A stretch of 64,000 nt of DNA from Parasponia andersonii (Eukaryota; Streptophyta; Magnoliopsida; Rosales; Cannabaceae), in assembly GCA_002914805.1 (NCBI GenBank), contig JXTB01000035.1:1054055-1118054 (forward strand). The letters run 5' to 3'. The translations under genes were made by a program, and so were the position numbers. The notes under the pieces are model-generated. The model made no database searches. It was not told where the DNA came from and was given only the letters and a program-made list of their open reading frames with translations. Positions 32,875 through 43,703 of this stretch are shown here, piece by piece. Position 1 is the first letter of the stretch. Each line of letters opens with the position of its first letter.

Positions 32875-35800
32875 TCAAAACTTAAGCCATCTTTTCTCTT
32901 TTTCTCTACTCATAACTGCATTTGATGCTGATGCTTGGGCTGCCTCGGCGTCCGCCAAAGCTTTTCGAGTCTCGTTTAATTTTCTCAAAGCCGCTTCATA
33001 AACCACCTTCTCTTTTCTGTTCCTGTTCACCATTTCTTCAAGCTTCTCGATCCTAATCCTCAAATCCTTCACCTCATCATCAAAAGCAACCAAAGTCCGT
33101 CGGTCGACCTTTTTCCCCTCAGCAGCGTCTCTATTTTGCTGCTTCTTTGCTGAACCATTCAAAGCTTCACCATGCTTTGCGAGTTGGTTATTGATAAGAC
33201 TAAAGACGTCCGGAGCCCTTTCCTCTTCCTCTTTTGCAGCCCGAGCCAATACTGCAAACTTTTTATCACGTTTCCTTTTACCACCTCTGCTCCGCTTCTT
33301 TCCGTGATTTTCCTTGCTCTCTTCCCCTTCACGAGACTCAACAGCAAGATCAAGAGATTGTTTAGCAGGAAGAACCCGGACAGGTATGGGATCCACCATT
33401 CCCTGCCCAGAAACACCTAAACCCATTCCTTCCTGATAACCCATGTTAGCCATCATCTTGGAAGCTATACCTCTGGTGTGGTTCTCCCACTTGGCAAATA
33501 TGACAGTTTCTTTCTGGATGCCTCTTTGCAGGGTGCTGCTGTCTAGAAACCCTAAACCCTGTGACTCTTCGTCATAGTCACTAGAATCAGATTGTTCTGA
33601 GCTTGAATCACTTTCTTCTTCATTACTTATTTCAGCATACTCTGATAATGTTATAGCTTCATCTCCCAGGTTTGCAGAGCTTCCATCATCTCGGAAAACC
33701 ACTTTCCCTACCCCAAGTGCATCATCCCATGACTCAAGCTCACCTTCCCTCCAAAGACCACCCTTACTATCAGAGACGGCCCAAACACTGGACCCCACCA
33801 CTGACTGCTCCCATATTGTTGGGATATACTTTTTCAGGGAGGATAATGGAACGTCAACTCCTGTACATTATAAACTTAAGTCAATACCATGAGCTGAAAA
33901 GAACACAAAAACCAGCTAAATTTTACCAAAAACATCTATGGTGCATTGTTATTGTACAATTTGTTGAGGAAACAGTTAGCTATTGAAAAGGCCTCAAGAG
34001 TAAACTCCTGTACATGATGAACTCAAGTCAATACCCAGAAGCTGAAAAGAACACCAAGAACAGCAATGGTGCACTGTTTTGTTTTTGTACAGTATATTTA
34101 GGCTCTGTTGGGAACTTGCATTTTAGGGAGGAAAAAAAAACAAATTCTGAGGAATTCCATTTTCTCTTTGGATTTATAAGCAATGGAGTGAAAAAAAAAT
34201 GTTAGGGAGAAAGTTTGAGTGATGCTTAGACTAGAGTAATTTTGGAGGATTTAGATCATAATGACAAAGACTATGAAAGAGAGTGCTGAAAATGAAATCT
34301 TACAGGATTTTGGGAAAATATTTCCGCCCTCTTTTCTTTTTAAGTTTTTCCATACTACAATCCAAGTTCCAAGCATAGCATTAAGGAAACGTAAATGGTG
34401 AAAAGGCCACAAGAATAATTGGCTAAGATGCTGTAGTGCAAGAAGCCATAACTACCTATTGACAATAGAACACAAGGTCAAGTGAAGCGTGCTGTATGAC
34501 TACACCAATAAATAAATGAAATAAAATAAGGAGGTGCAAGTGGAAAATAGGCTACAGCCGTATTGGAATGGAAGAGTAAATTTATAAAGGGTTCCCAAAC
34601 TGCCAGATGCTTTTTTTAGCAGAATGTAGAAGAGTTGAATAAAACGCCTGCTTCTATAAAGAAGCAAATCTGGCCCTTACTTTTTCTGACCTGAAACAAA
34701 ATCAATTTCATCATATGAATCTAACTGCTTTCTAAAATGTAGCCCCGTCCAATATTCTCCATCTGGACAGTGATTGCTAGCAATATCTCATACCCAAACA
34801 ATTGACTCTAAAGACTAACTCGCCATAATTACATACAGGTTGCAAATAGATATCACTGCAGCATACCATGCGATAAGCGGCAGGTAGTACCAAATCGACA
34901 TCTTTGCTGCAGAAAGAATTTGCACATCTGCAGTTTGTGGTCTAGCGTTAGTTTAGTGGCGCGACAAATACCAATACACCATAACTTTAACTGTGCAACT
35001 AAAAACAAATTGAATTCTGCCGGTTTCTCGTCCTTTTAAGTGTCATAATTTGGAACAAATTCTCATCAAATTCTTCTGCTCTGCAACTTAGTTTGTGTTG
35101 ATCAGTATACCAGTATCTACCACGTGTGTCTCAAATAATTGAAGAAACTAACATAAATGGCTAAAATCACGTGTAGCTTTCTTTCACATAAATCTGCTTG
35201 ATATGGCATTCAATCCACAAAAATAAATAGTCTTGAAAAAAAAAAAAAAAAAAAAGAAGACATTTTGTGAATGGGGCAAAAAGAAGATAAAGATTTGAAG
35301 TTTACCAGCATACTTTCAGACGTGGGATGGAGGAAGGAAATCTTTGCAGAACCAGAACCATCTAAGGCCACAATTCGAACATTATACCATCGTCCATCCG
35401 TGTGGCGGAATCTACATTTCGATCCAATATTGTAATTTTGGTCCTCCAAAGTCTCAGGCTCAACATCTGTCGGGTCAAGAGGCTCTACCTTGGCCTCATG
35501 ATCGGTATGACACGAAGCTTGGAGTGCTGAATCTGCTTCTCCAAGTAACCGTGCACGTTTTAGATGGAGAAGCCCTTCCTCAGCGTCTTTAATTGCCTGA
35601 ACAAGCTCCTCATAAACCTGTGAGATAACAATAGCATGTATATCAAGATAAACTGAAATATGTTTTAAAAAAAAAAAAAAAAAAAAGAACCGTTTGGTTA
35701 AAGAGAGAGAGAGAGGAAAAATATCATTAAATCAAGGGCCCAAATCGTTGGCCATTTTTGGAACTTTGATAAGAGAGAAAGACTCAAAACGCAGTGTGCT

Positions 35801-36209
35801 TTGTTTTGACCAAAATGGTGTTTGATTAAAGGAACACATTAATATTGTGAAACAATTAAAAAAAAAAAAAAGAAGAAATGTGTCGGATCGTTCAGGTTCT
35901 AGGCATAAAGTTTTATGCGTTTTATGCTTAGAAAAATCATAGCTCGATCACATGAAATGAATCCAGAAATCGAAATTAATTAAAGCAAAAACAAGTAAGA
36001 ATAATTAGAGAGTGAATAATTTTTCTTTCTTAGAAGAAGGAATTACAAGGAATAGGGCAAGTTTGGGGGGAGAAAAGGCGAACCGGGAGAAGTTCGGGAT
36101 TGGAAGGGTCAGAAGCAAGGGCGTCTTTTAAGGCAGTTAGAGAGTCTCTTTGCTCGTGCAATTGGAGCTCCAGTTGAGTCTCCAGAAGCCTCTCTTCCTC
36201 GTTTGCCAT
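32875..36209 (-). CDS. CCCH zinc finger and G-patch protein (ZGPAT/C3H22-like)
   Basis: Four exons: 36209-36084, 35617-35306, 34927-34867, 33860-32875, joining in frame to 494 residues with GT-AG introns. The N-terminus is a charged helical region (L-E-L-Q-L-H-E-Q). A Tudor-like segment follows at about 110-146 ([11 protein letters not shown]). A single CCCH finger, C148-x7-C156-x5-C162-x3-H166, occupies exon 3. After an acidic Ser-rich stretch comes a G-patch at about 296-331 ([12 protein letters not shown]3-M-G-L-G). A Lys/Arg-rich segment ([10 protein letters not shown]) and a C-terminal coiled coil end the protein. This matches ZGPAT and plant C3H22-type proteins, nuclear and probably RNA/DNA binding; the plant function is not established. 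An in-frame ATG at 36266 could add 19 residues. Exon 1 recurs at 37221-37096 in the duplicated block. Confidence 0.92.
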
Positions 36210-36325
36210 TCCTCTACCGACCACCACTACCAGATGCTTCCTTCTCTGCCCCCCCATCGGCTTCACCTTTAACTACCCATTAAAACCATGATTTTTCCTT
36301 TTTTTTTCTTTTTTTTTTTTTTTTT
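35594..36325. repeat. Duplicated 732-bp block, copy 1
   Basis: Identical by eye to 36606-37337 at a constant offset of 1012 bp, with no indels noticed. It covers the 5' edge of exon 2, intron 1 and exon 1 of the CCCH/G-patch gene and ends in the poly-T tract upstream of that gene. Confidence 0.9.
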
Positions 36326-36604
36326 GTCCCTTTCGATTTGAAACTGATGAAGAAATCCAAGAAACTAAAGTCCAACAATCCTTCTAGTGGGACTTAATTA
36401 TTCAAAATGTTCGAATTTAAGAAAGGTGAATGTCCTATTATCACCAAAGAATGCAAAAGTAAAAACATTTGGGTATCTCTCCAAGGTTTTTGGCTAAATC
36501 TCTAATTTTTGGAATGAGACGCACAATAGTACAAATTCTAAATAATAATTTTATATGTCATTCTGAGTTAGATAACCTACTATTAGATTAGTTTAACTTA
36601 TTTT

Positions 36605-36605
36605 N
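36605..36605. other. Single N marking an assembly join
   Basis: One ambiguous base sits exactly where the second copy of the 732-bp block starts, so it probably marks a contig join. Other single Ns are at 39246, 50718 and 58724 or within a base of these. Confidence 0.85.
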
Positions 36606-37337
36606 TGCCTGAACAAGCTCCTCATAAACCTGTGAGATAACAATAGCATGTATATCAAGATAAACTGAAATATGTTTTAAAAAAAAAAAAAAAAAAAAGA
36701 ACCGTTTGGTTAAAGAGAGAGAGAGAGGAAAAATATCATTAAATCAAGGGCCCAAATCGTTGGCCATTTTTGGAACTTTGATAAGAGAGAAAGACTCAAA
36801 ACGCAGTGTGCTTTGTTTTGACCAAAATGGTGTTTGATTAAAGGAACACATTAATATTGTGAAACAATTAAAAAAAAAAAAAAGAAGAAATGTGTCGGAT
36901 CGTTCAGGTTCTAGGCATAAAGTTTTATGCGTTTTATGCTTAGAAAAATCATAGCTCGATCACATGAAATGAATCCAGAAATCGAAATTAATTAAAGCAA
37001 AAACAAGTAAGAATAATTAGAGAGTGAATAATTTTTCTTTCTTAGAAGAAGGAATTACAAGGAATAGGGCAAGTTTGGGGGGAGAAAAGGCGAACCGGGA
37101 GAAGTTCGGGATTGGAAGGGTCAGAAGCAAGGGCGTCTTTTAAGGCAGTTAGAGAGTCTCTTTGCTCGTGCAATTGGAGCTCCAGTTGAGTCTCCAGAAG
37201 CCTCTCTTCCTCGTTTGCCATTCCTCTACCGACCACCACTACCAGATGCTTCCTTCTCTGCCCCCCCATCGGCTTCACCTTTAACTACCCATTAAAACCA
37301 TGATTTTTCCTTTTTTTTTCTTTTTTTTTTTTTTTTT
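36606..37337. repeat. Duplicated 732-bp block, copy 2 (likely assembly artefact)
   Basis: Repeats 35594-36325 right after an N. It includes a second exon 1 of the CCCH/G-patch gene (start codon 37221) but no further exons upstream or downstream, so it is not an independent gene. After the poly-T tract the two copies are followed by different DNA (36326 and 37338). Confidence 0.9.
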
Positions 37338-39248
37338 ATTTCATTTTAAGTGATACATTGCTATAGGCAGAGTAATGCTACGTGCGCAACACGGGCACAC
37401 ACGATACTGTCGTTACGTGTTACAGGCTAATTATAGTTAGATTTTAATTACAATTTATATAAAGTCTAATTTATTCTTTAGAATTATCCAATAATTTCAC
37501 TGTGGTATTAAATATTACCGATGTCTCAAATATTATTCTTATTGTACCACTTTATTTAATATATAGTAATAATCATTGAATTATATAATTATTATAATAA
37601 TTGTTCTTTTATTATAAATTATTATTTTTTTAACAAAAAATAGTCATAGACAAGACATATAATTTGATATTATTTATTTTTATGAGTCACGATATTGTTT
37701 TGAGTCACAATTACTAAATTGTATATTTTGCACGTGACTTGTTTCTATTAAAATCTTAACAGTTTCTATGAGAAAAAAAAAGAGTTATTGATGTAATAAT
37801 TACATAAATATTGGTAATTTATTGTATAAGTTAAAAATTCAAAGTTTCATTCTTTTCATTCTTAATCACAATTATCAAATAATATACTCTATTATAATTT
37901 ATTTCTATTAAATATTTAACAATTTATAACAAAAGATTCACTCTTTTAATCATTACATAATTCAAAAATTATATATTTCAATAAGTATAATTTTCGTACT
38001 ATTAATATCAATAACCCATTACTATATGATTTTTTTTTTCATAAGATTTGATAATTAATATTATAATAATGATCCCAAACTTGTTTACCATTTTTTTATG
38101 AGCGAGATTGTTTATCAATATTTTAATAGCATATGCCATATGGCAAGTGAATTTGATATTTTCATTAGAAAAAAATAAAAAATAAAAAATTCCAGTTGTT
38201 CTCTTTTTCTTTTGAAAGCAAAAAATCTAGAATTTTTTTTTCTTTTTTTACTCGATGATGTCGGTTTTCCTTGGATTAACTGGGAATTTTATTGAGAATT
38301 TATAGTAAACGTACTCATTTTACACTTTATTTCAGTAAATGTCCTCATATATATATATATATATATAATGTAATATATAGGTTATAGTTGAATACTTCAT
38401 ATATTACATTAGATTAGTTGATTCATAATGTGTAATCCTTTTATACATTAGATATACAGCTGATGTTTTTGGATCCGATTTTTACACTTAAGTATGAAAG
38501 TTTTTTAAACTAAGTAAATCAATTTACATATAAGTTACATCAACTGATATATTAAGTGATTTAGTTATAAAAACTAAAAACGACGTCTATTATATGAAAT
38601 GCTATTTTTTCATAATAAAGTAGTTCATAACTTTGTGAGAGTGTCTCTAATTTTGAACTTACTAATTTTCTTTAAATAAAAGTATAAAATTTTATATTAA
38701 ATATCATTTTTAATCATATAACTTTAAACGCTGTAGTCATTTTTATAAAAATTATTAAAATATATGACACATTATTTAGGGTAAATTTTTTTTTTTAGAA
38801 AGAACTTGACGTTCTTATTATTACTTTTGCTAAAAGCACGATTATGCTCAAGGTACACTTTGGCCATTGAATATATATTTAATATCGGTATACATTATAG
38901 TTCCTCCAAAATAATTTGTCTTTGAAAAGGCACTTGGTTTTGTTAAATAAATTTATGATAGATTATATCATGATGTATTAGTATTCGATTTTTCTTTCGT
39001 TTACTTAAAAAGAAAAAAAAATAGATAAAATATTAAATTTAATCAATGGATCCCTGAATTGTAGTATTCGTAAGACCTTTGAATTTTCGATTTAAATATC
39101 TTACTATCTATAATTTCCTATTATACTATCTAAATTTGACAATTTTTAACATAAAAACTAGCAATCCAAAAATACCAGTGTCTTTCACATACAAAAAAAA
39201 AAAAAAAAAAAAAACCAATATCAGTGTCTTTGTTAACATATTATTNTG

Positions 39249-39310
<62 letters not shown>

Positions 39311-39314
39311 AACA
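37338..39314. other. AT-rich intergenic DNA
   Basis: No gene seen. Contains AT microsatellites (about 38348-38367 and 39251-39266) and long A/T runs. The last part (39267-39307) is a GA microsatellite in the SKA2-like leader. Confidence 0.6.
39267..39307. repeat. GA microsatellite in the SKA2-like 5' leader
   Basis: Pure (GA)n tract ending eight bases before the start codon at 39315, preceded by (TA)n. Confidence 0.85.
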
Positions 39315-41071
39315 ATGGCGCAACACCACGAGGCAACGGACGGGTTGCTGAAGCTCTTGACGAAGGCCAACCACGATTTGACACTGGTTCAACACAAGCT
39401 CGAGAAAGAGTTTCAACAGATTTACCCTGAAAATGTTTGCCCAATTTCTTCTTTTTTTTTTTTTTTGTTGTAATAAAATTTTAAAGATGCGTGAATAGTT
39501 TTATTTATTTATTTGTTTAATTTATTTTGGCAGGCAAATCCAATGAAACTGGTGTCTAGAATTAAGAGGATTCAAGAAGATTTATCTACTCTGAAGGAGC
39601 AGTGTCGCGAGCTATTATCTGCCAAACAGGTACTTTATGTTATGATATGATATAGTGATTTTATATTTTTATTGAGCCAAAATTGAAACTTTTTGTTGCG
39701 GGGTTGCAATGATTTTTAAATGCAGGATTTGATTGATAAAACTCGGACTATTATAGTTGGCAACAGAAGCTTACTCCAGCGAATGCAAACATCTATGGGT
39801 ATTCCTCTCACGGACGACTTCGCTGATTCTGCCTTCGAAAACTTCAACCAGGTATTTTCTTTTACTTTTACTTTTTATATTTTTCCTCTGTATATATACT
39901 CTTTATGTACCCCCCCCCCCCCCCCCCCAAAAAAAAAAAAAAACAAAACAACAAAACAACAACAACCCACCATACTCGCTGATCGTGATAGTTCAATTGT
40001 TTTATTTCATGGATTGGAGCATCATGTAACTGAATGTTTTTCATTTTTTTTTTTTTTTTTTAATGTTATTTCTTATAATTTGATTTCGATGGTTGTCTAA
40101 TTTTCCAAGTGGTGTCCAGAGTAATTGCACCATTTGCCAGCAAGCAACCGAGATTGATTTAATTATGGCAAGGCTTTTCTTATAAGTATACCTGTGTGAG
40201 TAGATGTTTTGTGGGTAGCTTTGGCTAAGCCTTGTACATTTTCACTTCAATGATCAACCCTGTCCATTTGTAAATTGACCATTTACACGTACAGAAAGGT
40301 GGGGAGTCTGATGCTAGACGAGGTCTGCTAGTGCTCCCCCGGAATCGATGGCTGCTTCGAACTATTTTCATGCTAGTTCATCTTTTACTGCTTTCACCTA
40401 AGTTTGTTTTATTTTCTCACCTAGGATGACTTGTAAATCTGCTGATGCTATTTGCGTTGGCCTCATTCGAGCAAACGCTCTGGTTTTGGTACCTTAGGAG
40501 AAGGCCCCTTCTGGTGGTGGCTTGTCTTATTGCTGATCGTTCATATGGCCCCTGATGCATATCTAGCAAAAAAGAAATACACTCGCACACAATAAAAATG
40601 TACAAGGAAATCTTAACACAGAATTGGTAATTTGTTCGTGCAGATCATTGATGAGTGGACGGTTCAAGTCAGATCAAGAACAGGTAATGTTTCACTGCCT
40701 CGTTGGTTTTGCATTTAAACATTGCTCAAGAAAATTGGTAGTTGTGTTCAATTTGAACTCCACGCCTTAGCATTCATGAATGACTTGTTTTGAAATTATG
40801 CTTTGGAATACCTTTTGAGCTGTGTATAAGTTTGTAGATTGAGCTGGGGATTGTGATGAAAAAGTAGTTTACTCATTCCTAGAATTGAAGGCCGTTGGGG
40901 ATGATGCTCTCTTTAATGAATTACTGAGCCTCAAGCACAATGTAGGAAATAGGTATATTTTAGACAAAAATGCTAAGCAAGTGCCTACTTGATGCAGGGG
41001 ATGAGAACAATGGTTCAGATCATGAGGATGTCAACAAATTACTCTTCTCAGCTATAGTTGAGAGCAGCTAA
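39315..41071 (+). CDS. SKA2: SKA2-like spindle and kinetochore-associated protein
   Basis: Five exons: 39315-39434, 39534-39629, 39726-39851, 40644-40683, 40998-41071, GT-AG introns, 151 residues in frame. The protein is almost all helical: an N-terminal heptad-like region (L-L-K-L-L-T-K-A-N-H-D-L-T-L-V-Q-H-K-L-E), a second helix around I-K-R-I-Q-E-D-L-S-T-L-K-E-Q-C, then a third including L-L-Q-R-M-Q. The order and the H-D-L-x2-V-Q-x-K-L-E phrase fit SKA2, a coiled-coil subunit of the SKA complex linking kinetochores to microtubules. The identity rests on helix pattern and recollection of plant members, with no catalytic motif to confirm it. Intron 3 is about 790 bp and contains a poly-C/poly-A tract (39910-39945). 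Confidence 0.75.
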
Positions 41072-41686
41072 CAATTTGATAAAGGACCTTGTATTTGCAT
41101 GTTGATACTGGATTGCTTCGGATTATGGACTCATGGCAATGTAATGGAGATCTTTTCAAAATTTCTTTTCTCTATCCTAAAGCTGTTCGATAGTATTGAT
41201 CCCCCAATTTCCATTATCAAAGTTGGCACGATTCACTGCAGTTGGTTCGGAATTTGTTCACTGTAAGAAACTTTATATGAATGGCTTTAAGAAGAGAAAG
41301 CAACTCCACAGAAATTATCACAGGCGATGAAATCATCCTAACAACTACTTATCCGAACAGTAGGTGAAAGTTAAAATTGCCTTTACTTATAATCTAGTGA
41401 ATTAATAGGTTAATAGTGATTATTTAAAAAAAAAAAAAAAAAAAAGACCACACCCCCACCAACACTTTCAACTTCTTTATTGTCTCATGCAAAATCTGTA
41501 CTAGGATCCATATAATGCAATAAATTTAAACACTAATCAACTATAAAACTGAAATGTATGAGAAAAATTAAAATTATGTAACGATTTAACTATGTTGAAT
41601 AAATGAGAGTATTATTTATGGCTTTACAAGCAAATAAAAATATTGTCGTAGAAAAAATAAAAAGAACGTACAGAATATACTTTTCA
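41072..41686. other. 3' flank of the SKA2-like gene
   Basis: No gene seen; probably 3' UTR followed by AT-rich spacer with a poly-A tract at about 41426-41444. Confidence 0.5.
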
Positions 41687-42115
41687 CTTAGGCTATATTT
41701 GGTAGAAAGGAAAGAAAATAGAAGAGAAGGAAACATTAGGAGGGAAAGAAAATGTGCAGGATGAAAAGAAAATATTTTTTTTTCTATTGTTTTATATTTA
41801 AGAAGGAAAGAAAATTAGTATATTTTAAAATCATTATTTTGTTATTTTTATTAAAATTTTAAAAATAGTATACAAAGTTAATTTGATAAAATCACTTTAA
41901 AACATGAGTAAAAAACTTTTTTTTCCTCTTTTTTCTTCATTTTTGGGAGGAAAATATTTGAGTAAGGCCCTTCACTTTTTTCCCTCTTGTTTTCTCTTAA
42001 GACCCTTCTCTTTTCCTTTCTACCAAACAACCAAAATATTTATTTCCTTTCACGTTTCTATTAAAATTTTTCTTTCCTCTCTCTTTTCCTTCCTACTAAA
42101 CATAGCCTTAGAGTA
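41687..42115. mobile_element. Inverted-repeat element (MITE), A
   Basis: The left end ttaggctatatttggtagaa pairs with the reverse complement of the right end (ctactaaacatagcctta). Purine-rich left arm and pyrimidine-rich right arm form a long imperfect foldback. No coding capacity. Confidence 0.65.
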
Positions 42116-42413
42116 TAGTTAGTACGAGGGAGAAGTAGAAGGAAGAAGATAGGTGAGGAGATTATTGGATAGATTTAAGGTATAATAATATATTGATAGG
42201 AGGGATTTTAGGAGGGAATAGATTAAATAAAGGATTTCAAATCTTTAATTTTAATCAATATTTAATTCTTTCAAAATTAGAGAGATTTTAGAAAACTCAA
42301 GTGGTTGGTTGAGTGATTATTCTAGCTATAATTTTTCCTCCTTCGACCTCTCTCTCTTACCAAACAATAGAGAGGATTTTAGTCTTCTCTTATTCTTCTC
42401 GTACTAAACATAA
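42112..42413. mobile_element. Inverted-repeat element (MITE), B
   Basis: The left end gtatagttagtacgagggag pairs with the reverse complement of tctcgtactaaacata. It is directly adjacent to element A and of the same general GA/CT style. Confidence 0.6.
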
Positions 42414-42454
42414 TAAAGAAAAAGTATTCTCATTCTTCTTCCTCTGAGGTAATA

Positions 42455-42545
42455 CAGGTCTCATTCCTTTCTCTCTTTTCTACCAAATATATCCGAAGTA
42501 ATACAGGTCTCATTCCTTTCTCTCTTTTCTACCAAATATAGCATA
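42455..42545. repeat. Tandem duplication of about 48 bp with MITE-type end
   Basis: The phrase aatacaggtctcattccttt and onward through ctctcttttctaccaaatata occurs twice in tandem. Its end ctaccaaatatagc matches the terminal repeat of element A, so it looks like an outer or nested end of the same family, lying against the F-box pseudogene. Confidence 0.7.
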
Positions 42546-43703
42546 AGTATCGAATTTTGTAGGTACGACCCAAACTGGTATTCGTCTCATATTGACAAAG
42601 GTTGCCTCATCAATGGTAAAATAACATGTAAGGCTTCCACTTTCAAGATTGTACACACCCATATCTCAAGGCACACGAATGCCAAAACCAGTAGTATCCT
42701 TGTCATCGGTGAAATATATGCAATTCTTTTGGCATTCTACAAAATTTGAAGTCTTGACAGACACCGAAGTGTTATCACCTAGAAACAAAGCCTTCTCACC
42801 TATATCTTTTATTTCAATCCACCGAGACCTGTCAAAACATAGTTTGAAAACTCTTAATTTCCTTGTCACATGGTCTACATTAAATTCACGATATCTTTGA
42901 ACTTGCAAAAGCTCTCCCCCATATGATTCCACCAAATATTTCTTACAACAAAATAATTTCTCTTCAGGATCTTTTGGAATCTTACCAGTAACTGCTTTTA
43001 AATTTGATTCAAAAGAATCTGTAATGTTAAAAGAAGCAAGTTGGCCCCTAACATAAGTTAGGGTATAAAATTGATCCTTGTAGTACAAAACATCGTCAAA
43101 CGCTATTTTGCCAGGTACATTACCGAGTACACCAGTCCACGTGATGTCTTTATTAGGTCTAATATAAGCCAATTGGCGAGATACTCCAAATATCACTACA
43201 ATGACTAAGTCATTTGAATTTGCTATTGGATCTGGCGTAAATATTGTAAACTTGAAAATATAGTATTCAAGATATTCATCATTCTCCTCTAATACATCTA
43301 TGGGAGGAAACAAAGGAGGAAGGTGAATAGCAATACCTCCCCTATTCTCCATAAAGGGTTTATAAAGTGTTACTGCATAGTTTTTACCAAGAGTTGCTAA
43401 CCATCCCTCTGATGAACCTCCAATAGGTCTATCATATATATGAAGGAAGTACTAGCTTCGACGTTAAGAACTTGTTATGCAATATACTAAATACACTCCA
43501 CTCATCATTTGCTTCGCTCTCATTGGGAACTAAAAGCATTGGTACCTGATGACGATTAAGTTTTATAAGTTTACTTCTGTTTTCCATTGCCACATGGTGC
43601 CACGAGAGACCACCAGAATCAAATCCTAAACAATCTGTTATTTGCTCCAGCTCCATCTTTTCAAAAACCAAGTCTAAAAGATGTTTCAGAAAACCTGCCC
43701 AAT
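42510..43703 (-). pseudogene. F-box/DUF295 (KIB1-4 beta-propeller) pseudogene
   Basis: An exon starts after an acceptor at 43703 and begins with an F-box-like helix (D-W-A-G-F-L-K-H-L-L-D-L-V-F-E-K-M). It continues with S-W-H-H-V-A and a DUF295-type region (G-S-S-E-G-W-L-A-T-L-G and R-L/I-H-L-P-P-L). There is a one-base-type frameshift at a TATATA tract near 43440 and a TGA at 42666-42668, after which the same frame goes on with D-M-G-V-Y-N-L-E-S-G-S. The C-terminus runs into the MITE-related tandem repeat. The family acts as substrate adaptors of SCF E3 ligases, but this copy is unlikely to be functional. The upstream exon was not located. Confidence 0.82.

Noticed and set aside
37042..37278. 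Second copy of a CCCH/G-patch gene
   Set aside because: Only exon 1 is present and it is identical to 36030-36266; it belongs to the duplicated block next to an N, not to a paralog.
39224..39444. Several short frames with RERERE or SLSLSL runs
   Set aside because: They are translations of the GA microsatellite and the antisense of SKA2-like exon 1.
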